A stretch of 64,000 nucleotides of DNA from Armatimonadota bacterium (GCA_023511795.1 JAIMAU010000002.1:124001-188000); one strand, 5' to 3'. Positions 53,821 to 62,572 are shown, counted from the stretch's first letter. The notes: generated by a model not told the origin, from the letters alone. Made by a program: numbers and translations.

Positions 53821-54845
53821 GATGAAGCTATTTGGTTCGATTCGGCTACAAACTGTTCGAACTTTTTCCAAGCCTCCCCACTATCAATCAATTGTTGGGC
53901 AAGCTTGACGCCGTCGCGAAGGTTGTCAACTTTGCCGCCAACCATTAAAGCGGCCGCGGCATTGGCGACTACCATGTCACGCCTTGCACCTTTCTCCTCG
54001 CCGCGGAGAATAGCCTTAAGGATTGCTGCGTTTTCTTCCGGAGTGCCGCCTGCTAGGTCTTCGTAAGTGTATCTGGGAAGACCGAGGTCTTCTGGCTTGA
54101 TTTCATACTTTCTTGCCCAGCCGTCCTTTACCTCAGCTACTGACGTCTTGCCAATTACTGAAATCTCATCGAGATTGTCGAGGCCATGCACAACGAGAGC
54201 ATGCTTAAACTTAAGCTCGACAAGAATGTCCGCCACCATTTCAACAAGGTCTAACCGATACACGCCTAAGATGTGGCGCTTTGCATCTGCAGGATTGATA
54301 AGCGGTCCGATTATGGTGTAAAAGATTGTCTTAATTCCTAGAGCGGCCTCAGGAGGAAGCACCTTATGCATAACTGGGTGAAAATTAGGAGCGTAGAGGA
54401 AGGAAATCCCTGCTTTTTCTATCAGCTTTTCTGCTTGTTTTGGTGTAAGGTCAATCGCCACCCCTAGCTTTTCGAGTACATCCGCACTTCCAGAAAGCGA
54501 TGACAGGGAGCGGCTTCCATGTTTGGCGACGTACAAACCAGATGACGCAGCTACTATGGCAACAGCGGTTGAGCAGTTGAACGTTGTTCGCCCGCCACCC
54601 GTGCCGCATGTGTCAATTAGGTCACCGTCTACTTTTGGTGAAATCTGCTCGCAATTTGCCCGCATTGCCCGTGCAATTGACGCTACTTCCCTGATTGTTG
54701 GGCCTTTCATTAGCAGCGCAACGAGGAACCCAGCGATTTGCACATCTGTGATGTCGCCGCTTCTTATGCCTCCGATTATTTCAAATATCTCTTCTTCAGA
54801 AAGATGTTCACCAACGGTTAGCTTTCTCAAAGCCGTTTGGATCAT
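53817..54845 (-). CDS. trpD: anthranilate phosphoribosyltransferase
   Basis: Transfers phosphoribose from PRPP to anthranilate, the second step of tryptophan synthesis. The 342-residue protein has LIDTCGTGGGRTTFNCSTA (PRPP-binding glycine loop and following serine/threonine), KHGSRSLSSLSGSADVLE, IGPLINPADAKRHILGVY and VVHGLDNLDEISVIGKT. ATG 54845 lies 13 bases after the stop of the AsnC-domain gene, and its TGA overlaps trpC's ATG. No trpE, trpG, trpA or trpB is in the window; they must lie elsewhere. Fully standard otherwise. Confidence 0.96.
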   Translation of the reverse strand: MIQTALRKLTVGEHLSEEEIFEIIGGIRSGDITDVQIAGFLVALLMKGPTIREVASIARAMRANCEQISPKVDGDLIDTCGTGGGRTTFNCSTAVAIVAASSGLYVAKHGSRSLSSLSGSADVLEKLGVAIDLTPKQAEKLIEKAGISFLYAPNFHPVMHKVLPPEAALGIKTIFYTIIGPLINPADAKRHILGVYRLDLVEMVADILVELKFKHALVVHGLDNLDEISVIGKTSVAEVKDGWARKYEIKPEDLGLPRYTYEDLAGGTPEENAAILKAILRGEEKGARRDMVVANAAAALMVGGKVDNLRDGVKLAQQLIDSGEAWKKFEQFVAESNQIASS

Positions 54846-54858
54846 GCCTAGCCCCCCA

Positions 54859-55107
54859 TTAACTCGAAAACTTGTAGCTTCTGAAAGCCATTAGTGTGGT
54901 CGTGCGGAGAATCGTATCTAGCGATTGGAGCTTCTCCGTGACTACCTCAGCCAGCCGTTCATATTCCTCGGTCTGGATGATTGCCACAAGGTCGTATTCG
55001 CCTGCGACGGAATATACATCCACAACTTCATCCATGTCTGCAAGCTGTTTGGCGGTCTTAGGAACTTGTCCTCTCTGGACATTCATTAAAACTAGCGCTC
55101 TGACCAA
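54859..55107 (-). CDS. stand-alone AsnC/Lrp ligand-binding (RAM) domain protein
   Basis: An 82-residue protein consisting only of the ligand-binding RAM domain of Lrp/AsnC regulators, without the helix-turn-helix. It reads LVRALVLMNVQRG, then VYSVAGEYDLVAIIQTE, the core RAM phrase, and TTTLMAFRSYK. TTG 55107 is favoured because AGGGAG is eight bases upstream; GTG 55113 would be too close to it. It is the first gene of the trp operon behind a strong promoter. In other bacteria such proteins bind amino acids and may modulate partners. Whether it senses tryptophan and controls the operon is inference. Confidence 0.8.
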   Translation of the reverse strand: MVRALVLMNVQRGQVPKTAKQLADMDEVVDVYSVAGEYDLVAIIQTEEYERLAEVVTEKLQSLDTILRTTTLMAFRSYKFSS

Positions 55108-55157
55108 CTCCACATCTCCCTTCAGTAATAGTAGTGGTAGTAGGTAGCTGTAGAGCT

Positions 55158-55186
55158 AGTATAGCACGGCTTTTGTAACTATACAA
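55158..55186 (-). promoter_or_regulatory. promoter of the AsnC-domain/trpDCF operon
   Basis: Minus strand TTGTAT (55186-55181), a 17-base spacer and TATACT (55163-55158). The start would be near 55151, with a leader of about 40-45 nt. No trp leader peptide or attenuator is visible in it. Confidence 0.72.
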
Positions 55187-55312
55187 CCAGCGCAAATTTG
55201 TCACTATGCCTAAACCGGGGTCATGGTTGAAAATAAATATGCAACAAAAAGGAATTTTTCGGATTTATCTGGAATTGCACTTCGAATAATTCCTTTGCAA
55301 AGGAGAACTTTT

Positions 55313-56047
55313 ATGCAAGATATCGAAAGTAGCAATCATAGGTCCGCATTGCCTCAGCATAACCAAATCGTGCATTCGGGGCGGCCGCGGTATGACATAG
55401 TCCTTTGGTTTGGCCAGGCTTGGAGGCTTTTCAAGGCAAAACCTTTTATGTTGGCAGCCGTCATGCTTGTTCAGTTTTTGGTAGTTTTTTTACCAACGTA
55501 TTTTTTTCTTTCTCATTCGAAGTTAATTGTTCAAAGGGCAGAATTTAAACTTATTTATCTATTGTTGTCCGCTGTTTTCGTAATGCCCTTAGCTGTTGGA
55601 GCATTTGCAGTGATGCTCAACTATGTGCGTACGGGATTGTTTGGCTGGAAACCGCTGGGTAAAGGGTTCCGTAAATGGGGCGACTGCTTTATGCTCGGCC
55701 TATGGCCCAGTGCCATAAGTGGAATATTTGGTTGGTTGTCCTGGTTCTACAGTTTATTGTTGTTTCCAATTGAGCTTCTGTTAGGTTTGTGGATTAACTT
55801 CACAGCGCTTGGTTTATGCGAGGAAGATGTTAGCTATAGGCAGGCTCTATCTAGAGGTTTCAGCCTCGTCACTATGAATTTTTGGCAAGCAATGTTGTTC
55901 CAATTGTTTGTGCTAGTCATAGGTTCAGTTGGCGTTTTTGCTTGTTGTCTAGGCATTTTCTTCTCTTATGCACTCGGTCAATTACTACTTGCGGTTGGGT
56001 ATAACAACCTTACACTAGCGAACTCCCAAAGCCAGCAAAGTTGTTAA
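55313..56047 (+). CDS. integral membrane protein (BPSS1780-like)
   Basis: A 244-residue membrane protein with about four to six hydrophobic segments (PFMLAAVMLVQFLVVFLP, YLLLSAVFVMPLAVGAFA, FVLVIGSVGVFACCLGIFFS). The WFGQAWRLFKAKPFMLAA and RGFSLVTMNFWQAMLFQL stretches resemble the small BPSS1780/DUF-type membrane proteins with repeated amphipathic starts. ATG 55313 is set by AAGGAG eight bases ahead; the frame extends upstream to 55223 without an SD. Single gene, convergent with the 56164 gene. Function unknown. Confidence 0.7.
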   Translation: MQDIESSNHRSALPQHNQIVHSGRPRYDIVLWFGQAWRLFKAKPFMLAAVMLVQFLVVFLPTYFFLSHSKLIVQRAEFKLIYLLLSAVFVMPLAVGAFAVMLNYVRTGLFGWKPLGKGFRKWGDCFMLGLWPSAISGIFGWLSWFYSLLLFPIELLLGLWINFTALGLCEEDVSYRQALSRGFSLVTMNFWQAMLFQLFVLVIGSVGVFACCLGIFFSYALGQLLLAVGYNNLTLANSQSQQSC

Positions 56048-56163
56048 GAAGGCACCGAAAGTTTTGCTTGCTAGACCAAAGCTAGTTGTATGATTATGCG
56101 GCTATTTTTTCTGAGCGGCTGAGCAGACGGATTATTACCTTTGTTTTGCGGGCTATTGAATTG

Positions 56164-56613
56164 TTACTGGTGATGGTTCGGGGAGGGCAATTCGGCGGAG
56201 AACGACCTAGTCGGAGCAGTTAGATGTTGGGCATGTTTTCTTTCTAAGGCCAGCATGTCTTTGTTTATAAAAGCAATGGAAAGAGTAACTAGGTATGCGA
56301 TGATTGTGAACCTAAGGACATGTTTTACAAATATTGGTCGGTGTATTTTTCCCCACTCAGCGATAAAGAGTGGGAGTACTACTAAGAGGGTTTTAGCAAT
56401 TATAAGAGAATCCCAGCCCTTTTTAAGGTAGAATGCCATTAGGGGATTTCCTTCTGTAGCTCGCCGTGTGGAGACAAGCCAGATTGTCAGCATAAGATCT
56501 ATTAGGCAAATGGCTAGCAGGATATAGCTTTCCTTCGCAGGCTGGAGACGCTTAAACTCTTCCATAGATTGCGCATCAATTTTCATGTATCTTTTATCGG
56601 TCATAGATTTCAT
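56164..56613 (-). CDS. small membrane protein (DUF5658-like)
   Basis: A 149-residue protein with three hydrophobic segments: YILLAICLIDLMLTIWLV near residues 30-47, LIIAKTLLVVLPLFIAEW, and FTIIAYLVTLSIAFI. The central NPLMAFYLKKGW, between the first two segments, is the phrase typical of DUF5658-like proteins. The basic, charged N- and C-termini are cytoplasmic. Start choice is uncertain among ATG 56613, 56604 and 56586; no good SD is seen. The gene follows the 56624 cyclase gene by about 10 bases, so they may be co-transcribed. Function unknown. Confidence 0.65.
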   Translation of the reverse strand: MKSMTDKRYMKIDAQSMEEFKRLQPAKESYILLAICLIDLMLTIWLVSTRRATEGNPLMAFYLKKGWDSLIIAKTLLVVLPLFIAEWGKIHRPIFVKHVLRFTIIAYLVTLSIAFINKDMLALERKHAQHLTAPTRSFSAELPSPNHHQ

Positions 56614-56623
56614 GATAGATTAT

Positions 56624-58999
56624 TTAGGCTGCACACATATTTTTTCGGCGTCTTTTGTCTGCATACATTGCCTCGTCAGCTTTTGCAATGAGCGTGCGCA
56701 CATCCGAACCATCTTCAGGATAAGTTGCGACACCTATACTAACTCCAAGGCGGAACGGCTTATCATGAGGAAGGTTAGGGACGTACTCTTCAACTGCGGC
56801 TTTTATTCTTTCGGCGGTTTCAATTGCTTCATGCTTTTCAGTTTCTGGGAGAACGATAATGAATTCGTCCCCAGCGCACCGGCATACTAGATCATAGTCC
56901 CTCACTTGAGAAAGGAAGACTTTACCAATCTCCGAAAGCACGATATCTCCTTGCTGATGCCCAAAGGTGTCATTTATGGGCTTGAAGTTGTCAAGGTCAA
57001 GGCCAAGAACAGATACTGGCTTAAAAGTGCGCTTTGCTCGGCTTAATTCTTGCTCAAGGTGCATAAAAAGATATCTTGCATTGTGTAAGCCAGTCAACGC
57101 ATCGGTAAGGGCGGACTCTTTCGTTCGCTCAAAGAGTAGGGCATTTTGGATTGCCTTACCTACCTGTGGCGCAACCGTGCAAAGGATGTGGAAGTCTTCT
57201 TCGCTGAAGGCTTGGTCCTTAGTATCATAAAGGTTTATTGTGCCGATTACTTTGTCTCCATGTGTAATTGGTACTATCATCACGCTTTTTAGTTCAATCC
57301 AGCGTCCAAAGAGCTGTCTGAGCATTACATCGTTTCTGTCATATACGGCTATAAGACCCTCACCAGTTTCAGCGACTACGCCGGTAAGACCTTGGCCTAT
57401 AATTGTGCGTCCTCCCTCAAAGTAATCAGCGTTTACTCCAACGGCAATCCGTGCAAAAAGCTTGTTTGACTCTTCATCTTTGAGGAATATGACACACGTT
57501 GAGCATGCAATCATATTGCTTATCTTGTTAGCTATTAGGTTTAATACCTCGTCGAGATTGAGACTTGTACTTGCTGTCTGCGCTATCTCAAACATTGCTA
57601 GGAATTCGTGGCTTGCCCTGGAAAGCTCTTCTGCAACACTTGTTTGTGGTGCCTTGGGTTTATCAGCTTTCCCAGGTTTTTTTGTATCGAGGCTTGCAGA
57701 AATCTCGGCGATTTCCTCGTTATTTAGGCCGGGGATATTTCCCTTTGCAATCGCCCGTTCGAAGGCACGGACAACTGCTGGATCGAACTGCGTTCCATTA
57801 GCTTTTCTAATGTAGTCCAAGGCTTGCTGGGGGCTGTAGCTTGGACGATAAGAACGCTTGGAAGTCATTGCGTCGTAGACATCCGCAATAGCCAAGATCC
57901 TTGCACCTAAAGGAATCTCTTCACCTTTGAGCCCATCAGGATATCCTGTACCATCCCACCGCTCATGGTGGCTACGTATCATTGCACCGACAGGCCATGG
58001 GAAACTTACACTGTCGAGTATCTTTTGGCCAAGAGCTGAATGTGTCTGGATGGTTGTCATGTCATGGGAGTCAAATTTTCCTGGCTTCAGCAAAACATGC
58101 TCGGGGACACCGAGCTTCCCAACGTCGTGGAGGAGCGCCGCAGTCCGAACTCCTTCGACTTCGGTTGGGAACAGGTCCATTTCTTGTGCGATTGCCACGG
58201 AGATTGACTCCACGTTTGCCGTATGAGACCTTGCAAAGCGGTCTTTTGCATCGATGGCGGTGACTATTGACTGAAGGGTTGACAGGTAGACGTCCGCGAG
58301 TTTATTCGGAAGCGCATTGCTAGGGACGGATTTTTTGGGTGGTAAAAACTCCATATATGTCTGCTTTGCTAGATAGACGATTGGTAGGACAAGGAGCATT
58401 GGGTCCCATGAGTAAAGTTCATAGAGCACGCGAACAGTCAACGCGAGAGCGATTCCCGAAGCCAATTCAACCATCGGGGGTGCGTTAAGCTCTAGTCGTT
58501 CGCGGAGTGAATTTCCTGCCAACAATTTTGTTGTCATCGCTTCTGCAAACGTGAGTATGGCAAAGCATATAATTGCAGGCGAAAGTAGCACGACTGCTTC
58601 CGAAATGAAATTAGCGGGACAAATGAGATCATCAAGTTTTGCATAAGTGATGGCTGACAGCACTCCAGCAACTGCGCCACCCATGAATCTTGCTACGAAC
58701 TTATTTCTTGGAGCAATAACGGTTTTACCATCAGGTCGAGCATGGCACGTAGCGGTTATAGCTCCAATTAATAGTCCACCGGGAATTCCAAAGTTAATTG
58801 CTGCGGCATAAGTAAGTGTGCCGGCTGACGAACGGCCTCCGTCTTGCTGAAACAGGTAACATCCCTTAATGCTTGTAAGAATCGCCAGCAGAGCGTGGAC
58901 TACAAGCGCATTGGCGTAGTGGGACCCAAAGGAAAAAACTGTCAGTATAGTAACCCAAAGTAATGCAAACGTGATAGTAGCAAGTCGTTCGTTCTTCAT
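56624..58999 (-). CDS. membrane HD-GYP/GAF/GGDEF cyclic-di-GMP enzyme
   Basis: A 791-residue protein with both c-di-GMP synthesis and breakdown modules. Residues 1-215 have six to eight transmembrane segments (MHYT/7TM-like sensor). HD-GYP spans about 235-420: HDVGKLGVPE (HD at 291-292) and HHERWDGTGYPDG (344-355), with the GYP motif intact, then DVYDAMTSKRSYR. A GAF domain is at about 468-620 and GGDEF at 625-790. The cyclase signature is AGDEF (709-713), a permitted GGDEF variant, and RDYD (700-703) five residues before is the inhibitory I-site. ATG 58999 lacks a neat SD. It lies about 120 bases from the Cys-rich gene and riboswitch. Net activity (cyclase or phosphodiesterase) needs assay. 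Confidence 0.92.
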   Translation of the reverse strand: MKNERLATITFALLWVTILTVFSFGSHYANALVVHALLAILTSIKGCYLFQQDGGRSSAGTLTYAAAINFGIPGGLLIGAITATCHARPDGKTVIAPRNKFVARFMGGAVAGVLSAITYAKLDDLICPANFISEAVVLLSPAIICFAILTFAEAMTTKLLAGNSLRERLELNAPPMVELASGIALALTVRVLYELYSWDPMLLVLPIVYLAKQTYMEFLPPKKSVPSNALPNKLADVYLSTLQSIVTAIDAKDRFARSHTANVESISVAIAQEMDLFPTEVEGVRTAALLHDVGKLGVPEHVLLKPGKFDSHDMTTIQTHSALGQKILDSVSFPWPVGAMIRSHHERWDGTGYPDGLKGEEIPLGARILAIADVYDAMTSKRSYRPSYSPQQALDYIRKANGTQFDPAVVRAFERAIAKGNIPGLNNEEIAEISASLDTKKPGKADKPKAPQTSVAEELSRASHEFLAMFEIAQTASTSLNLDEVLNLIANKISNMIACSTCVIFLKDEESNKLFARIAVGVNADYFEGGRTIIGQGLTGVVAETGEGLIAVYDRNDVMLRQLFGRWIELKSVMIVPITHGDKVIGTINLYDTKDQAFSEEDFHILCTVAPQVGKAIQNALLFERTKESALTDALTGLHNARYLFMHLEQELSRAKRTFKPVSVLGLDLDNFKPINDTFGHQQGDIVLSEIGKVFLSQVRDYDLVCRCAGDEFIIVLPETEKHEAIETAERIKAAVEEYVPNLPHDKPFRLGVSIGVATYPEDGSDVRTLIAKADEAMYADKRRRKNMCAA

Positions 59000-59116
59000 C
59001 TTTTGTCATAAGGTCGGCTGGCTTATATAAGCCTAGTAATTTTTTCTCCCATTCTTAGCGTCGGTTTAGTAGCCTTTTTTCTTTAGGCTTAACTTGCTAT
59101 ATAATGCTTTGCGTAG

Positions 59117-59317
59117 TTATGTTTTTGTTTCTTGGTTTAAATATTTCAACGCAGTTTGGTATACCCGACAAGTTTGATATTCGGAAGAATGTCTTTTAGG
59201 ACAGCAGGGGCTTTTTTCAACATCCCAGCAGTTGCAGTCGTTTAAGTACGCGGGGCAGTTCAGATAAAAGCTCGCGGGACATCCTCTCACGTCGTAGTTG
59301 CTACATACATTGGCCAT
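59117..59317 (-). CDS. 66-residue cysteine-rich protein under a c-di-GMP riboswitch
   Basis: From ATG 59317 (AAGGAGG seven bases ahead) the protein has 66 residues and eight cysteines. CPAYLNDCNCWDVEKSPCC resembles the C-P-A-Y...C-W...C cysteine clusters that occur in signalling proteins of anaerobes and in small CW-type proteins; the pattern suggests an iron-sulfur or disulfide cluster. There is no signal peptide, so it is probably cytoplasmic. Upstream on the same RNA lies a c-di-GMP-I riboswitch and a terminator-like hairpin. The stop is 118 bases before the HD-GYP/GGDEF gene start. Function unknown; a redox or second-messenger role is inference. Confidence 0.75.
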   Translation of the reverse strand: MANVCSNYDVRGCPASFYLNCPAYLNDCNCWDVEKSPCCPKRHSSEYQTCRVYQTALKYLNQETKT

Positions 59318-59383
59318 TTTATCCTCCTTGGCTAATGGCCTTTGAGCCCCCATATCGTTTATCCGAAAATCCCCAAACGCAAA

Positions 59384-59442
59384 CCAGGCTGCCGAAATTC
59401 CTAGCGCTCTTTAATCAATCTTCGCTTGCTTCGGCAGCCTGG
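59384..59442 (-). terminator. hairpin with U-rich tail in the riboswitch expression platform
   Basis: On the minus strand CCAGGCTGCCGAA (59442-59430) and its exact complement (59396-59384) form a 13-bp stem over a 33-base loop, followed by TTTGCGTTTGG. It lies about 45 nt after the riboswitch core and about 65 nt before the Cys-rich gene start. It could act as the regulated terminator. Part of the loop could also pair elsewhere; on/off sense is unknown. Confidence 0.62.
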
Positions 59443-59488
59443 CAGTCATCCGAACGCAGCAGCCAGCTCAATTCTTCACTCATCCTCC

Positions 59489-59557
59489 GGCAGTTTCCGG
59501 CGCCACATTCGGTTTAGACCCATAGCTTTGCGTCTCCGCCTTTCGGTCGGATTTGCC
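59489..59557 (-). ncRNA. c-di-GMP-I riboswitch (GEMM class)
   Basis: On the minus strand: GGCAAATCCG at 59557-59548, then a stem capped by a GAAA tetraloop (ACCGAAAGGC), then GACGCAAAGC (59534-59525) containing the conserved A-rich linker, then TATGGGTCTAAACC (tetraloop-receptor side), and GCCGG then TGCC (59492-59489) closing on the first GGC. This order matches the GEMM-I consensus, including the base equivalent to Vc2 G20 (first G of GGC, 59557) and A47 in GCAAAG, the two ligand contacts, which favours c-di-GMP over cGAMP. The core is compact (69 nt). It precedes the Cys-rich gene, in the same region as the c-di-GMP enzyme gene. Confidence 0.88.
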
Positions 59558-59673
59558 TTTTTCGGTAAGCCTTGACCAAATTGTCTTCCATTTTACTTAT
59601 GCCATATAATTGCGGCTCGAGTACCCGTAGATTTACTGGTTTTGGTCTAAGGCTACCGATAAGGATAAGGTTA

Positions 59674-60093
59674 TCAACCCTCAACTTTCGCCTTGAATCG
59701 TCGGAGATCTTCCTCAAGTTCGGAATCGAAGCGGCTGCCTACGTATAGTGCCTCAGCCACATCTCCCAGAAAGCCTGCTGGCGGCTCATACTCGATGTGG
59801 ACGGTGAGCTGGGTTTTTCCATCCACCGGCTCGAACCTTACTTCGCCGCTGTTTTGTAGTCCAGATACCGACCTCCAGCCGATTACTTTGTCTTCTTCGA
59901 CCTTGGTTGTTTCTGCTTCCCATTCTTCGTCGAGGCCTGCAACCTTAGCTTTCCAATGCGATCTTCTACCATCAAGCATCACAACATCTTTAATGTGCGA
60001 CATAAAAGTGGGGAAATTTTCGAAATTTTGCCACATTTGGAATACCTTGTGAACAGGTGCGTTTATTACAATGGACTTTTCATGAACCACCAT
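59674..60093 (-). CDS. SRPBCC-family (polyketide cyclase/START-like) protein
   Basis: A 139-residue helix-grip fold protein of the SRPBCC superfamily. The start MVVHEKSIVINAPVHKVFQM with WQNFENFPTFMSHIKDV matches the polyketide cyclase/dehydrase and Bet v1-like lipid-binding proteins; SHWKAKVAGLDEEWEAETTK and WRSVSGLQNSGEVRF are the following beta strands. GGAGAG lies about 7 bases ahead of ATG 60093. It is transcribed away from the glycosidase gene and ends upstream of the riboswitch. Such proteins bind a hydrophobic ligand or act as a cyclase; ligand unknown. Confidence 0.85.
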   Translation of the reverse strand: MVVHEKSIVINAPVHKVFQMWQNFENFPTFMSHIKDVVMLDGRRSHWKAKVAGLDEEWEAETTKVEEDKVIGWRSVSGLQNSGEVRFEPVDGKTQLTVHIEYEPPAGFLGDVAEALYVGSRFDSELEEDLRRFKAKVEG

Positions 60094-60298
60094 TTGTAGT
60101 CTCTCCTCTCATGTTAATTGCTTGTATAATGTGGAAGTACCGAAAGAAGAAGAGGTTTAAAACATCTAGCTTTTCTGAATCCCGAAATTTCCTGAAGACT
60201 TCCTTTCCGAAGCAGTTTGCTCTCTTGACAGAACTGCATATTGGTTGCCAAAATATGCGCACAGGGGGAAGCCTTTAAGTAATCTGAAAGGTGCTTAA

Positions 60299-62572
60299 AT
60301 GAAAAGATTTGCGTTCATGTTGTTAACCTTATTATTGGTCGGATACGCTCAAGCCGGGGTAGTCAATCTTCGCCTTGGGCCAGAGGGTGAAATACTAGCG
60401 TGGCTAGTTGCTGGTCCATTTCCGAACCCGCATGACAAGGATTTTAAAGCTTGCAGAGGATTCGAAACCGATTACCTTCGCAAAGAGATTAAAGCCCGGC
60501 CTACCGAAGGTCGCAAAGAGTTGTTTTCCCTCTCCTGGCGGCTTGCTGTAGGCACAAAAGAGGATGGAATAGATTTGCTCTCAGTTTTCCCGAATTCAAG
60601 GGCCGCAGTTGGCTATCTTTATGCAGGGATTTTCAGTAAATCAGATATAACTGCGCATCTCCTGGTGGGGAGCGATGATGGCGTTAAAGTTTGGGTTAAT
60701 GGAGAACTACTGCACGTAAGCCATCGAACACGAGGCGTCAAGCGTGATGAGGAGCGGTTGGTAATTCGGCTTAATGAGGGTGTCAATCACCTTCTTTTCA
60801 AGGTTGACCAGCATTTTGGGGGTTGGGGACTAATTGCTCGAATCGTAGGCACTAACGGTTTACCGATTGCCCATCTAAAGGAAGTTTTAGACGTTAACTC
60901 AAAGCCGGCTAAAAAAGAAAGTCTGGCCCTTGTGTTTCTCCGTACGGCAGTTGGCAAGCAGGGTAGCTTGGATGTGGACGCACTCAACCAATACATTAAG
61001 TGGGAGGCGAAGTCCAATTTTTGGACACCCTGGCTTTCTGAAATTAAGGATAATGCCCTGCCTCTTCAAACGTCCTTGACTACGTGGAGAAAGAGGCTCT
61101 CAGTACCTCTTCCAAATGCCGATGTGCTCTCTGCCATGCTCGGTGAGGCGGCTTTTGATCTTGAGAAGCGGTTCAATGCGGCGTGGGACAATTTTCATTG
61201 CTATATTCAGGCTCCCCGTGCTCTTCTTGACGTTGACCCTGCGAAAGAAGACTATATTCGGGTTGCCCCTGGCGGCCGGTACTTTGTACATTCCGATGGC
61301 CGATTCTTTACCCCAATAGGCTATAATCATAATCCTGAGTGGACGCCGCTCAATAGGTGTGCACCTGGCAGGCCAGAGTATGATTTGGCAGTTGCGGAGG
61401 AGTTTTTCAAGCGTCTTAAGGATTCTGGGGTAAATCTGCTGAGGATGATGATTGACCTTCCGCTAAGTTCTCTTATAGAGAAACCCATTGGCATCTTTGT
61501 GCCAGAACACGTTTTGTGGATTGATGAAATAGTAAAGCTAGCGCGAAAGCATGATATCAAGCTGATGATAACGCCATGGGATACATTTTGGATGAACCAC
61601 AGGTGGGATGAGAATCCTTACAATGTGAAGAATGGCGGACTGGTAGAAAAGAAAGTGGATTTCATCACTAAGCGAGAAGTAATTGAGGCGCAAAAACGAC
61701 GTTGGAAGTACATCATCGACCGCTGGGGCAATACTGGCGTAGTCTTCGCCTGGGAGTTGCTTAATGAAGCGGACTATTGGTGGGGGGCGTCTCCGGAGCA
61801 AGTCGTTGCGTGGGCAAAGGAAATTGGCGAGTTTGTCCGCGATTATGAGAAAAGTAAGTGGGGTAGAAACCATCTCATTTGCATCTCAACAGGCCGGCCA
61901 ATGCCGAAAGAAGGCTGGGATGAGCTTGCATATCATTTACCAGGGATGGGTTTTGCTACAACTCACCTTTATATTGGTGTCTCGAATGCCCCGGATGAAC
62001 CAATAGGTCCTGCGTTTACTGAAAAGCAGGGTGTGGAGTATGCAATTTCTCAAATCAAAGACAATCGGCCATATATTGACGGCGAGAATGGTCCGATTAA
62101 CCGCTGGATTGCTGATGTGAACTTGGATAACGAAGTCTTTCATAATATGTCATGGGCACATCTAGCATCTGGTGGCGCAGGGAGCGGCCTTAGGTGGCCC
62201 TACCGAAATCCTCACCATCTATCCGACGGCATGTATCGAACGCTCGCGCTTATGAGTCATTTTGCTAAGGAAGTTCCGTGGAGAAAGTTGGTCGGCAATC
62301 GAGTCGTGGTTGAAGTGCCGGTCCCGGAAGGCTGGGTATCGTGTTCAATCGGCACAAAGGAATGTGCACTTGTGTGGGTTGCTGCACCGAAAGCAGAGCG
62401 GATGAATATCTGCTTATCTTGGCCAAACGGCCCAAAAAGCGCAAGGTATAGGTGCTACGATACGAAAACCGGTGAGTGGGTCAACGGAGCTGCAACATTG
62501 GTTAATGGTAAGCTTGACATCCGCCTGCCAGGCGAGCATGTTTCGGTGGCAGTTGTATTGGAAAATTCTTAA
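60299..62572 (+). CDS. secreted GH-A-type (GH5-like) glycosidase
   Basis: A 757-residue protein with a signal peptide (MKRFAFMLLTLLLVGYAQA). Residues about 30-200 include a PA14/jelly-roll-like region (VGSDDGVKVWVNGELLHVSH). The catalytic barrel spans about 330-640: YNHNPEWTPLN, GVNLLRMMIDLPLS, FAWELLNEADYWWGAS with the acid/base E in NEA, and RPYIDGENGPINRWI with the nucleophile E. A beta-sandwich ends the protein (CYDTKTGEWVNGAATLV). This is a GH5/clan GH-A-like layout of mannanases or related beta-glycosidases. ATG 60299 follows AAAGG. The stop lies inside a 36-bp palindrome. Substrate is not certain. Confidence 0.8.
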   Translation: MKRFAFMLLTLLLVGYAQAGVVNLRLGPEGEILAWLVAGPFPNPHDKDFKACRGFETDYLRKEIKARPTEGRKELFSLSWRLAVGTKEDGIDLLSVFPNSRAAVGYLYAGIFSKSDITAHLLVGSDDGVKVWVNGELLHVSHRTRGVKRDEERLVIRLNEGVNHLLFKVDQHFGGWGLIARIVGTNGLPIAHLKEVLDVNSKPAKKESLALVFLRTAVGKQGSLDVDALNQYIKWEAKSNFWTPWLSEIKDNALPLQTSLTTWRKRLSVPLPNADVLSAMLGEAAFDLEKRFNAAWDNFHCYIQAPRALLDVDPAKEDYIRVAPGGRYFVHSDGRFFTPIGYNHNPEWTPLNRCAPGRPEYDLAVAEEFFKRLKDSGVNLLRMMIDLPLSSLIEKPIGIFVPEHVLWIDEIVKLARKHDIKLMITPWDTFWMNHRWDENPYNVKNGGLVEKKVDFITKREVIEAQKRRWKYIIDRWGNTGVVFAWELLNEADYWWGASPEQVVAWAKEIGEFVRDYEKSKWGRNHLICISTGRPMPKEGWDELAYHLPGMGFATTHLYIGVSNAPDEPIGPAFTEKQGVEYAISQIKDNRPYIDGENGPINRWIADVNLDNEVFHNMSWAHLASGGAGSGLRWPYRNPHHLSDGMYRTLALMSHFAKEVPWRKLVGNRVVVEVPVPEGWVSCSIGTKECALVWVAAPKAERMNICLSWPNGPKSARYRCYDTKTGEWVNGAATLVNGKLDIRLPGEHVSVAVVLENS

